Shown piece by piece: positions 11,426-23,078 of a stretch of DNA of 64,000 nt. The DNA is taken from assembly GCA_037974665.1 (NCBI GenBank), contig CM075782.1, positions 39,794,851-39,858,850 on the forward strand. The letters run 5' to 3'. This DNA is from Ehretia macrophylla (taxonomy: Eukaryota; Streptophyta; Magnoliopsida; Boraginales; Ehretiaceae). Every line of letters begins with the position of its first letter. Position 1 is the first letter of the stretch. The notes beneath the pieces are model-generated. The model was not told the DNA's origin. It searched no databases and saw nothing but the letters and a program-made list of their open reading frames with translations. The position numbers and the translations under genes were made by a program.

Positions 11426-14400
11426 ATGGGGAGGTCGGAGTCGGAAGATTCCCAAGCGATGGAGGTGAGGTCCTATAGAGGGGACGAGAATCCGTTGAGC
11501 TCGGAATCTACCTCAGATGGAGGTCACGGTGGTGACAGTGCCGGCGCCTCTCAAGGATTAGCTCGGCCATTTGGGCTCAGGCAGGTGCAAAAAGAAGCCG
11601 AGGTAGATCCTTTGGTCGACTTGGGAGACTTGGGTGATAGGGAAGATGAGGAGCCATTGAACCAGTTGGAGGGAGTTGAGATATCTCAGGAGTACTTTGC
11701 TGGAGTCTCCAAGTCAGAACCGATTGAAGCAATCCCGGTTAGGGTGGTCCGACCTTGGAGCTCAGCTACAGCCAGTGGTTCGTCGGCTCGAGGGAAGAGG
11801 ATAGAGCAGTTGTTTGCCTATTGTAAACGCGAGTGCCATTCTACCATTGAGATGGCTAACGCCCGGCTAAAAGACTGGTCAGTAGACCATCATCACAAGC
11901 TGAAGGTTCCAGGTCGGAACGAGTCCGCCTGCTATCCTCCACCCGATCACTTCACTATCTACGACCTCACCTTCAATGTCATCCGGCTTCCACTTTCCGA
12001 CTTCATCGCCGGCATTTTGAACTATTTTAAGCTTAGCCTGGGTCAAATGTCACCAAATGGTTGGGCCGTAATAGTGGCATTTTATGTATTCTGCCTAGAG
12101 AGGAAAATAGAGCCTACCCTACGCCAATTCAGGCAGTTCTTTGTGTGCAAGCCCAACCCGAAACAGCCAGGGTGGTTTCATTTCGCAGCTCGGGCAGGCA
12201 ATGCCATATTCACCAAGTGGCACTCCTCTAACAAGGGCTGGCACAACGACTACTATTGGGTCGAGCAGGTTGTGAACCCGGGGTGCAGAGTGGATTGGAA
12301 TCCCTTCCTAAAGAAGAATGTGAACGACGACCCCAAGCTCTCAGACGAGGAGCTCGCCGAGGTCGGGGTGCTGAGACCCGAGTCGGGAATGTTGATTGAT
12401 ATTGACAACATCCTCAGGTGGGACAGAATCTGGAAATCAAAGTTATTCGGTAAAGAACCCTACCTGAGGAAGGAGCATTCCCATCTACTTCCCGAACCCG
12501 AAGAGAATGCGGATTTCGGCTTAGAAGAGGGTCAGTTAGCAGGATCAATGCCCGACCTCCCAGCCTTCTTGTCTACCGTTTTTCTCTTCAGTTTGCATTT
12601 GGTTATTTCTCACCTCTTTCCTCTGTTCTTTTGCAAATATGACAGATACGAGAAAGCTCGCGTATGCTCAGATGAAGAGGATGACCGAGGCCAGCGGCGA
12701 AATCTAGGCTCGGTCTAGCTTTGGCTCCACCGTCCCTCAGGAGCAAAGGCAGCGACCCGAGGTCTCTTCCAAGGGGACGTCGGCGTCTCCCCTGACCAAA
12801 AGACCGAGCATCCCGCCCTGACAATAGGAAACGATCTGGGCCCGAGTACTCCGGGAAAGGCAAGGTGTGATAACCCAAACCCGACATGCATTTAATGGCA
12901 TTTAATTGCATTGAATTAAGTGTCATCTTAAATGTTAGCATTGAATTATGTGTTTATTTTAGTTAAACATTCATTTGTAGCTTCATTTTCATAATTATGT
13001 TAATCGGTTTTATTTTTCTTGCACCTTAATGCTTGGATTTCAATTAAATGAAAAGTAGCTCCAAGCCGGAGTAAATTTTGAACTATGTTACTTCTCGAAA
13101 ATTATATTTTCTTAAATTCTTTGAGATTTAATTGTTATTCTTTTATTGTCGCAAAGTGTATAGCATATCGAGAGCGATAGTTAGGAAATGATTTCTAGTC
13201 CTCAACAAATAGTGAAAACTAATGTTTAGTGTTTTAATTTTAGTAGTTTAGTTGTTATTAACTTGAATTTGATTTGTGATAGTTGTTTTAGCTTCAAAAT
13301 GCATAAAATAAGCCTATTTGACCAAGTTTAAGTTAGTTTGACCAAAGCCTTGACCAATTGACTTGTTTGTCACCTTTTAAAAGCTTATATTAGCACCAAA
13401 AAAAAAAGCTGAAAACAGAATGCAAAGGGGCCGAAACCATGGAGAGAAAAAAAAAGAAATTTCAACTTCAAATCTTCGATTCTTCACGTGAGCTTGCACG
13501 GGGTGGTTTCCGAGGCATCTAGCGAGGTTTTCCTAGCGTCTAGGAGCGTCGAAGGTGAGGGTTTCATGTTTATTTGCGCATTTGAATATTTTATGTGTTA
13601 ACTTTAATTTTTGGGTTTTTTCCGTAGAATGTTATTTTGATCGTTTTGAGGCTTAAAGAATGTTCCCTAGCAATCGTAGAACATGTATTTATAGCTTTTT
13701 AACATTTTCTGCGGTTGAATATCAAAATTGAAATATAAATTGTTAATTGAATAGTAAATTATGAATAGTAAACCCCCCGTTTCGATGAAGTTGCTCCGTT
13801 ATGCATTCTGTTGATGTAGGAAGGTGCTAGATATGCTAGAATGCCCAAATGTATGGTTTAATTGGGTTGTGTAATGGAAAAATGGAGAAAAATGGTTTAG
13901 TGAAAGTTGGGGTCGTTTAGGTCGAGTTTAGCGTTTCCTCGTTTTGCGTGATGGCATTGTCTCGGGAGGCCATGGAAGCACTTTTTGTATGGTTATGGTA
14001 TTGGTTGGGTGTTTGGTTAGGGTAGCAGTAGTTCAAACGAGCAAAGGGGAAAATTGGGGTTTCGCGTGAATTCTAGGGTAAAGTAGGGTTTCGGGGTCTT
14101 TAGACATGCCTTATAGTGACCTAGGAGGATTGGTGAAGTCAGTTTCCAAAACTCGTGGCTCGTTTGAAAGTAGTTGCGTTTTGAAAGTTGGGGTCATTTT
14201 GTGATTTTGTGTATTTTCATAGCATCATGCCTATAGAATGCTTAATATTGCTTGTTATGCTTGTTAAAGTTGATTATGATTGAATTTGTATGTCAATTGT
14301 TGATAATGCTTGTTAGTGTTGTTCTTGCTACTTTATAGATTGTAAATGTTTGATATCTTGTTTATCTCTCGTTTATGGCCTTGTATCATGTCTTGCATTG

Positions 14401-16292
14401 CATAGTGTCAGGCGTGTGAGTGATGGGCCTCTCTGGGTAGCCTCGGGTTGCCAGTGTTGGTTGCTCTAGCTCCGTGTCCTATTCCCTTTTCTCGCTTGGG
14501 TTGCCTCCCAGGGAGATTTGGGTCGTAGAATTTATGGTTACTCCCGGAGTATTCCAAACTGAAGTTATAAGGTGGTTACGCGCTTATTGTCATCATTGTC
14601 AACATCAAGCTCGAGATTGATGTATCGCTCATGAAATGGTACATTACTCGTATGAGTGAACCATAGCCTTCAGAGTGTGGTATAGCTTTGAATGGTTATG
14701 TTAATGCTTTCAGTAATTGCTTATTGTATTGATTGTTTGTCTTGATTGCTTACTTATCAGTTATATTGCTTAACTGTCTTATTTGCATTGCACGAATTTC
14801 TTTCTCTCCAATTCGATATCTGTCTCGCCCTCACTGAGTATACGTGTTGTGTATACTCACTCCTCACCACCACATTTCAGGAAATATCATGTTAGCTGGA
14901 AAGTTCGTGATTACGTGAAAGATCATGCTTGAAGAGTTGCCTTGCGTGCTATGTGGCTTGAGTTGACAAAGATGCAAAGATGTATATTCATATGTTGTAT
15001 GTATTTATTGTTAAAAAGAATGTAACCTAAATTCAGCTAAGTAATTGAGGTAGATTGATAAGCTAGCTTATGTATTCAGATAGAATAGTTTAACCTTAAT
15101 GTATGTTTGTAATGGCCAAATGAAAAGAGTTAGAATGGTATGATAGTCTAATTTATGTAATGGGTTAGTGTAGTTAATTGCCTAGCATGAATGTTCTTGT
15201 CAAAGATGAAAAGAGATAGGTTAGCTTTTAAATTGGAAATGTATGTGTACTTGCTGAGTTTAATTGTTGAGAACCGAGGCTCGGATGGCCTTGAGGTGGT
15301 TGAATGTTTGGACATGGTATTGGTCCACTTATATGCTATCGCAGGTTTGTATTTTGCCTAGAAACAGGGGAGACTCCGTCCGTTTTCTCTAAAATTTTGC
15401 CCGGGTTTGGAATTGGGTTGTGATTAGATTGATAGATAAAACTCCCGGTCTCGTGAGGGATCGGGGTGTTACACAAGGTCATGGAGGTGAGCCCTCCCAA
15501 CAAGGATTTCGTGGAGGCAGCTAAGGTCGCCTGTGATCCCAAGCTGGCATCGGTCCTGGCGGAGCAGCTTTCGCTCGACCTGAGGACGGCCATAGTCACG
15601 GTAAGGCATATTTGCCTGTGTTGATATGGTTAAGTTTTTTGGCTCGGCTGATTGTTTTGTTGTCTTTTATGTAGGCCGAGTCCCACATCCTTTCGGCACC
15701 TGGCTTACTCGCCCGAGCCTAGGCTCACTGCGTCGAGCTCGAGCTGCGATTCATCGACTCTCGAGCCGAGCTAGAGGCCTTGAGGGAGGATGCCGCCCAG
15801 AGGCGCAAAGCGGACGAGACGGAGATCGACCGGCTGAAGAAGGAGCTCGAGGCGGAGAAGTCCTGGTGTGAGGCCGCGGCCAAGGACGTCGAGCGCTTCA
15901 AGAAGGACAAGTGCGAGGCTGAGGCGAAGCTTAAGGATCTGGTAGACCGGGTCGGCCCCTAAGAGGAGAAGGCGGTGGAAGCCTTCAAGTCCAGTCAAGA
16001 GGCCGTTGACTGGTTGGCCACGGAATGTGGGGCGATGTCCAGGTATTCCGAGTTGGAGTACTACTTCCGGGACCAAGTCGCAGCTCGGGAGAGAGCGAAG
16101 ACCTTCCTCCCTGCCACCAAGAATGATTACATCGAAATCTTCGAGGCTCTACCACAGGAGTTCTGGGAGATTCCAGAGCTTCCAGCCGACCTGACGTCCC
16201 AAGCTAAGGAGGTGATTGAATTTGTCCAGAAGGGCATAGATCAGGTCAGGGACGAAGCCAATGCTACCACCTCTACCGCCGCCCCTAAGTAA
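11426..16292 (+). pseudogene. Antisense gene of the Tat element (putative gypsy-type transposon protein), spliced, interrupted by a solo LTR
   Basis: Exon 1 (from 11426) encodes an acidic start, then FTIYDLTFNVIRLPLSDF, LGQMSPNGWAVIVAFYVFCL and PTLRQFRQFFVCK, which I recognise as the 'putative gypsy type transposon' (Transposase_28) domain. Exon 2 begins at the acceptor before 12646 and is split after 12865 by a solo LTR; across it GGC AAG G joins TC ATG GAG to read GKGKVMEVSPPNKDF. Intron 15601-15674 (GTAAGG...GTAG) leads to exon 3 (15675-16292), a coiled coil (DRLKKELEAEKS) and a C-terminal domain ending at a TAA. Stops at 15720 (TAG) and 15960 (TAA), and a frameshift in exon 2, kill it. 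The role of such proteins is unknown. The first donor is uncertain (perhaps near 12531). Confidence 0.8.
12866..15473 (-). mobile_element. Chromovirus-like solo LTR (2.6 kb) nested in the antisense gene
   Basis: Ends are TGTGATAACCC at 12866 and GGGGTGTTACA at 15473, flanked by CAAGG duplications (12861-12865 and 15474-15478). On the minus strand it starts TGTAACACCCCGATCCC, a start familiar from plant chromovirus LTRs (Tekay/Del type). There are no direct terminal repeats, primer site or pol, so it is a single LTR left by recombination between the two LTRs of a full element. A related 4.0-kb one lies at 58029-62071. An 8-bp-arm palindrome (GAGTATAC ... GTATACTC) is at 14836-14858. Confidence 0.88.
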
Positions 16293-16932
16293 ATTTTGTA
16301 ATTGTCCGGGTCGGGGCTTTAGTAGATTCGCCCTGATCGGGCTCCTTGTAATTGTACTTTTTTCACTTTCAATGAAATGAATATTCTACTTTTATTTGCG
16401 TTTTGTTCGAGTTTGTACATGTGTACCTTTCTCTTCACAAATTTTTCTCAAGTAAGTGGGGTCGGGCCAATATAATGGACCTTTCAAATTAAGTATAAAG
16501 AACCGAGCTGGACGCGATTAATGAATTTTCATCCTAATTCGAGCTGGTAAACTGGGCAACCGTATAATAGTCATCGACCTAGACTCGTCAGTCCGATTTG
16601 AAATTGGTTAAACTAATGTTGACAAATGTTGAGCTCGAGTTTAGACCCAAACTAACATGTTGACCTGAAGCCGGATTATACCGAGTTGGACTTTAATCCG
16701 AATTGGCAAACCTAATCAAATTATTATTGATTATACCTGAGCTGGAACCTAGTCCGAGCTGGTTTACTTTATCATTAGCTCGTAATTAAGCGTGGCCACC
16801 GTGTTAATCCGAGTTGGCAGTAGCTAAGTAGCTGAGGTACTTGGGCCCGGGTCAGGTATCGCACTGGTTTACAAAATGCATTGTATTGAATTTATACATG
16901 TATTTGGGCTCGAGAGCTGATTTCAAGTAATG
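16293..16932 (+). other. 3' flank of the antisense gene and Tat spacer
   Basis: No coding potential. AATGAAA at 16371-16377, about 85 bases after the stop, could serve as a polyadenylation signal of the antisense transcript. The following sequence contains scattered CCGAGCTGG/CCGAGTTGG words typical of this element. Confidence 0.55.
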
Positions 16933-17085
16933 TTTTGGCTCGGGGCTACTACAAAATATTCCAGCTCGGGGCCCGTCACATTGTATTTTGGCTCGCGGGC
17001 CATTACAAAAGATTTTGGCTCGGGGCCTACTAAAGAGATTTTGACTCGGGGGCCGTTACAAGAGATTTTGGCTCGGGAGCCTTTA
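16933..17085. repeat. Tandem repeat (about 27 bp x 6) between pol and the antisense gene
   Basis: Imperfect copies of a unit TTTTGGCTCGGGGCC followed by TACAAAAGA recur at a spacing of about 26-28 bp. It abuts the end of the integrase frame at 17083 and lies where pol and the antisense gene converge. Confidence 0.8.
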
Positions 17086-18280
17086 GACAAAATACCACTT
17101 TAGGTATTCTGAGTGCCATGCATTATTCAATAGTTTTCCGTACTTGTCGCGGAGGTAGAAGGTTCCAGGTCGGACTTCTTTCACGACTTCGTACGGTCTT
17201 TCCCAAGTCGGGGAGAGCTTGTTACCTGAGCGCGACAAAAAGATGGCCCTTCTGAGCACGAGGTCACCAACCTTAATAGGCTTAGGCTTGACCTGCTTGG
17301 CAAAGACTCTTTGCATGGCAGCTTTGCTGGCTAGCATCCTGATTTGAGCTTTAGCTCGGAGCTCTTCGGCGAGGTCGAGCCCTTCACGGATCAGTGCTCC
17401 GTTTATTACTAGGTCATGGTGGAGGGTTCTACTAGTCGGAGACCCGATCTCCACTGGCAGCACCGCTTGAGTACCGAAGGTCAGCTCGAAGGACGATTCT
17501 CCCGTTGCCGAGCTGGTGGTGGTCCATTGAGCCCACAGCACCTCGGGAAGAATCGATGCCCACTAGCCCTCTGCTTCCTCCAGCTTGGTTTTCAGACCCT
17601 GCAAAATGATTTGGTTAGTCCTTTCAACTTGCCCATTACTTTGAGGGTAAGCAATAGATGAGAATCTGAGGTCGATCCCAATCTCAGCACATTTGCCTCG
17701 AAAGTATGCACTGTCGAATTGCTTGCCGTGGTCAGTAACGATAACCTTTGGCACCCCAAATCAGAAAATGATGTTTTTCCACACGAAATCCCAAGCTGCC
17801 TTTTTTATTATTCTAGCAACAACTTCAGCCTTAGGTCATTTGGTGAAAAAGTCTACTGCTACAAAGGCAATGCTTCTTTTGGCCAACACCAGTTGACAAT
17901 GGGCCGATGATATCTAGACCCCATTGATAAAATGGCCACGGGCTTATCATCACCATGAGGTCTACCGCTGGCTTTCTCTGTATGTTGGCGAACCTTTGGC
18001 AGGTGTCACACTTTTTTACATACTCTTTGGCATCTTGCTCTAAGGTTGGGCAAAAATAGCCTTGCCTCAATGCCTTCCGAGCCAGGTCCTTGCCACCCAA
18101 GTGGTTTCTACATACTCCTTCATGGACCTCCCGAAGTATATAGTTTCCCTCCTCCGGCCCAACAAACTTTAAGAGAGGCCAAGTGTAGGCTCTTTTGTAG
18201 AGTTGCCCGGCAATTATGACAAACCTTGAGACCTGTTTCATGAGTTTCCAAGCTGTTTTTTCATCCTCTGGGGTCATACT
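17083..18280 (-). pseudogene. pol: Tat element pol, integrase part
   Basis: Read on the minus strand from the Athila insertion point. The zinc-binding module is visible as HEGVCRNHLGG and KKCDTCQRF, then the core with QWGLDIIGP (first Asp), VTDHGKQF (second Asp) and SNGQVERTNQI (Glu). It ends with a C-terminal region GDLVLRRAIF...GKLLNNAWHSEYLKWYF. Frame breaks near 17830 and 17560 separate the three open parts. The first residues after the insertion (MTPEDEKTAW) continue the DYLEGS found at 32070, so insertion was into an integrase-RNase H linker codon. Confidence 0.88.
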
Positions 18281-19765
18281 TGATCGCGTCATTTTACGCT
18301 AAAAAATAATAAGGTTAACTAATTGAAAATATTGCTTACCTTGAATTATCTCTAGTTGTGGCGAGTAGAGGGTCGATCCACGGAGATTGGGTTATCAAGT
18401 TAAGTTAAGTCCTTAATTTAGAATTGTTTGATTAAGTCTAAAAGTCCAAAAGTACGGAAGTACGAAAAATTAAATCCAAGAGATGTCCACAAAATATCCA
18501 AAGATACGGTAGTAACAAGGTCCAAAAGTGAATTAATCAAAAGTACTAAATTAAAAAATCACAACACTCAACAGAAAAAATCCAAAGGGTTAATGATTCA
18601 GGGTGGTTATAGCTCGGTATACGCAAGTACAAAGTTATTGATTCAGATTAAAAGTTAAGACCTTCAGAAATAGGGCTACAAGCTCCCACTACTGAAATGA
18701 GCATTTAATTACGTAAGTGATAAGATTAATTAATTAACAAGACTAGATGTGTTGGTACAACCTAACGATTTCCAATCTCTCAATTAATCTTTCACTTATG
18801 TAACCTGGAGGTGTCGGTACAACTAGACTAGAATCCATCCGAGGTAGTCTCGTATTGCCACTGGTTTACAAAACCGAGCGTATATGTATTTTCAATTAAA
18901 TATAACATAACTACAAGTATACATATAATTAATCAAAGAATACTTAGAAATAGAAATACGAGACTTTAATAAATCTGAATCACAACATATGTACAAGAGT
19001 AACCTCACACGTACCACCCCGAATCTCCGGTCTAGTGTGCCATAATAAACTGTAAAGTATAAGAAATCATAACGAAAACCAAAATAAAAGAATACTTGTC
19101 GTGTTGAACGGATTTCGGTAGACTGGTATGATTTCGGTATGATGATGGCTCACTAGACCCTCCCTTTGGGATTAAAACTTTGCACACAACTCAGAATAAT
19201 AACTAAAGCACTCAAACACTAGCAAAATCTAAGCTAAAAAGAGAAAATGATACAAAGAAAATGAAATAAGGAATGGACTATTTATAGAGAAATTTTGGCA
19301 CTATTCACAAGTACTATTCAAACCATGATATCATCATTGTGTCAGCGTGATGTCATTCGCCTAGGTCATCATTGTGTCAGCGTAATGACAGCGAATATAC
19401 TATTCACACGTTGACTTTACTATTCATGCATTGACTTTGACTTTTACTATTTACCCATTGACTTTGACTTTGACCAAAAAGTTGACCAAGGCTACTTCAA
19501 GGTTTTTCAGCGTCTTGAATCCGTTTTCGCACTCCGTTTGGCCAAATTCAATCTCGATTTTCTCGTGTCAAAGTCATTATACCTTCTTCCTTCAGTATTG
19601 CACCGAAAATTCACTTCAAAAGTTGACTTTTGTGGCCATTTTTGTTATTTCTTCTTCAGAACCTATATTGCATTAAATTTGTGTAAAATACACAATTAAA
19701 CTTGAAATAATAATGCAATATACATGATTTAATGGGTTAAAGTTACTAAAAATATGAATTTATCA
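18281..19765 (-). repeat. 3' LTR of the nested Athila element
   Basis: 1485 bp, starts TGATCGCGTCATTTT, ends TTTATCA. It is about 145 bp shorter than the right LTR because the right copy has extra TTGACTTTGACTTTGAC-type repeats and a 30-bp insert near 30580. Confidence 0.93.
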
Positions 19766-20128
19766 ACCTCCTCAAACCCATTCGTTGTTTGTCCTCAAGT
19801 AAAGGCATCAATTACTTCATATATTCATAAATATTAAATCTAAGCAGTCAATGTATTCATACAGTTAAATTTTATAAAATTACAAGATTAATAATGAATT
19901 TATCTTCCAAACAATTCTACCCCAAGAAATCGTTTTGTATCTAGAAGAAATGAAACCAACTTAATTACAAAAAATCTTTTGAGCCTTTTGAAACACTTGT
20001 AACTCAATTAAGAAGTAAGAAAATTAATCATGCAAAATTTGTAAAATCGAAAATATTTTCTATGGATAGTCATGAAATGTTAAAACTCAACTACCTTCCA
20101 AATCATGTAGTACTCCCTTAGATTTTTT

Positions 20129-20187
<59 letters not shown>

Positions 20188-21046
20188 TTTTCTTTTTATG
20201 AAATAGATGACTCGAATGATAGATGTTGGTTGATTCAACGACTTTATTGAAGTATTGCCTTTTTTTGGTTGAATTGTGTATGGTGAAAGAAGGCTTGTCT
20301 GGCAGAAAATATATTAATAGCTTTTTCATAACAAAAATGCTCAAAAATGGTTAGAAGAAAGCATTTGTTATGGATTTCTTTGCTACCTCTTTTTGTTGAA
20401 TCAACATTTTTGATATTTGAATGATGTTGAGCGAGTCATCTACACATATTTTTTTTCAAAGGAGTATACCAATCTAGAAAAATAAGTCAAATTTTAATAA
20501 AACACAACATCTCACATTGAAAACATCTCAATCTACTCTTTTTTTGATAATTAATCAAAAACTTCTAATTAAATCATGTGACGTTGTTGGGATGTAATAA
20601 TAGTTAACAAGGTTTCAAAAAAAATCTAGATACAAACTCAACTCTTAGCGGCTAATCATTTTTCCATTCCAAATTCACAGTTAATTCAAATATTTTATCA
20701 CAATCTAACCATATTTCAACAATTAACCACTCAATTTTAATTATTATGAATAAGTGAAGTAATTTTTTTTTTTGGTATCAGGTTGATATCAACTTTTTTT
20801 TTCCTCCTCAAACTCAAACCTTACATTATCCTCAATGAAAGAAAACTATGTAATGCAAAGTAAAAAGAAAGACACAACTTGATAAACAATCCAAGCAATG
20901 TTCCTCAAAAACTTTCTAAAAGAAGAATTGTCAAACAAAATCTCAAAAACCAACATTAGCTGTGAGTTTAAATAAAAACTATAAAAACAAACGATGAAAT
21001 AACTAAAATAACATAAATAAATTTTTTAAAAAAACACACCATTGAA
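19766..21046 (-). other. Athila 3' untranslated region
   Basis: AT-rich sequence between the third ORF and the 3' LTR, with no coding potential. Contains a (TA)n tract at 20132-20185 (about 27 units) and purine-rich sequence beside the LTR (CCTCCTC on the plus strand) that may be the polypurine tract. Confidence 0.7.
20132..20185. repeat. (TA)n microsatellite
   Basis: About 27 uninterrupted TA units. Similar (TA)n tracts occur at 22159-22210 and 23042-23076 in the same element. Confidence 0.95.
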
Positions 21047-22107
21047 TTACGATGGTGGTGGCGGCTGAGGACCTGAGCCTGAACCTCTCATTAAAACAAG
21101 TTCAGCTCGTAATGCAACAAAGTCTTCCCTCTGTGACTGCTTAAATTCAGCAAATTCAGCTTTCAGTTCACCTATATCTCCCAATCCTGCAGCAAGGTTA
21201 GTATTCATGGCTTGCAGTTCTCTGTACATTTTTTCCATTAATGATTCTTCAGATTGATCACCCTGTTGTTAGGAAGAAGTGGGGCCTTCAGCAAATTGAG
21301 TGGAAGGTCGTGGAGCATTTAATGCTAAGGGCAATTTTCGAACAGCGCGCTCCAAATGTTTAAAACTCTTCGAGAACTCTGATTCACCATATAAAGTAAT
21401 AGGGAGATCCATGTATGGCTCATCAGGTGCAAAAGGAAAATCAACCGTTGAAGCAAATAAATTATCAGTCGAGGAAAACGAAGTGTAGATCTAGCATTAA
21501 ACCTTCTCATGTGGTCTACAAGACTCATCATGTTGTCCCCAATAATAGCCCCAACATCAAAAAGAGCACCTTGATAAATCCAATATAAAACTTGTAAAAT
21601 AACTCATGTCCTTTCATGATCATGACCATAAGGGCAAAGGTTCTTTTTAACAATGATATCTGTTAACCACATGTCCCTTGGAAGGGAAGATCTCCTTACA
21701 CCCACACCGTGTGGCAAAACCGGACCCACATACAAATTTGTAGCAATGTCTAAATCAGTAGATGTAGCTGGGAAATCCATATTTTCCTCATAAAAATAAT
21801 CATGCCCACACAGTATAATCATGATATCAGCAGTAGTAAATTGAAATTCAAAACCATCAATTGACGCAGTAAATTTTTCATTATCGTACGAAAAATGCTC
21901 ATAAAAATAGCGAATGAGACGAGAAAAAACAGGAACATCATCAAAAGGTGGGTGAAGAAAACAATCAAGAAAATAACCCTCAAAAAATTCAAAAGCACGT
22001 TGCCCACCTTCAGAAGCTCTCAACGCATCCAAAAAATTAGTTTTGGCTTCATTTTGAGCATTGTCATTTCTTGCAGTCAATGATAATTTATTTCTTTTGG
22101 GAGCCAT
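21047..22107 (-). pseudogene. Third ORF of the Athila element (plant transposon-type protein)
   Basis: Starting at MAPKRNKLSL (22107; the frame has an upstream Met at 22125 that I judge less likely), about 170 residues are open, with FLDALRASEGGQRAFEFFEGY, SYDNEKFTASIDGFEFQFTTADI and GVGVRRSSLPRDMW. After a stop at 21604 the protein continues in frame (GDNMMSLVDHMRRF), shifts near 21480, continues FAPDEPYMDLPITLYGESEF, and after another stop ends in a 63-aa coiled coil (YRELQAMNTNLAAGLGDIGEL, to 21047) with a proline-rich tail. It resembles the 'putative plant transposon protein' often found in Athila elements; function unknown. No signal peptide or transmembrane segment supports an envelope role. 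Confidence 0.75.
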
Positions 22108-22153
22108 AATCTTAATAATAAACAAAAAAAAACTAAATCAGAAAAGTGAAAAC

Positions 22154-22214
<61 letters not shown>

Positions 22215-23037
22215 TAATTTACATAAATACTATTTATTCAAATAACACCAAATAACAACAACAAAATTATCCTTAACACACAACATTATAAATCATCCAG
22301 TTAAATTCTATAATATGTAAATAATTTATAAATCTTAGATGTAGGGCAACAAAAATAATAGACATAAATGAATCTACATAAATCTGAATTTTTTATTTTA
22401 TTTTATTTTTTCGGATTTTTTTTTCAGAATTAAATGTAAAGGAATTCTAATAGAAAATTTAAAATTAAAATCTAACCAAATTCTATATACATTCTGTATA
22501 CATACACATATACATACATATATACATATATAAATCTGAAAAAAATCATACCAAAACGAAGATTAAGAGCTATAAAACAACAATAAACTGAAAGTAAGCA
22601 GTAAGAATCATCCTAAAGCCTTCAAATATGTGTATATACATACGTAAATAAATATGTAAAAATAGATCTAATACTTAAAATAAACTAAAAATAAATGCGA
22701 AAATAAGAAAGAAAGCATAAAAACTAACCTTTTAATGTAGATCTGGAGAAAACTTGGGGTGGGGAAGGGTTTTGTTGAGGTTTGTGGGTGATTTCCATGG
22801 GTGGGAGGGGGGGGAGGGGTGTGTTTTTTTAGGTTTCAAGGCTGCTGCAATCGGGGCTTATGTTATAAGCCCCGATTGTGGTTGGACGCTCGAGCGCCTA
22901 CAAGGCACTCAAGGGCCCTGTTGCGTTCTTTCAGTGAATTTTTTTTTTAAAGCAATAAATACATATATAGCAGGCTAACAGATATATATATACATAAATT
23001 TATATATATTATTTAACATAAATATCTTAACATAAAA

Positions 23038-23078
<41 letters not shown>

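Noticed and set aside
11426-12941. Minus-strand open frame at 12603-12941 overlapping the antisense gene
   Set aside because: It lies opposite a recognisable coding exon and the start of a solo LTR; composition and lack of motifs mark it as a shadow frame.
17416-18026. Plus-strand open frames over the Tat integrase
   Set aside because: They are antisense shadows of an integrase with clear catalytic motifs.
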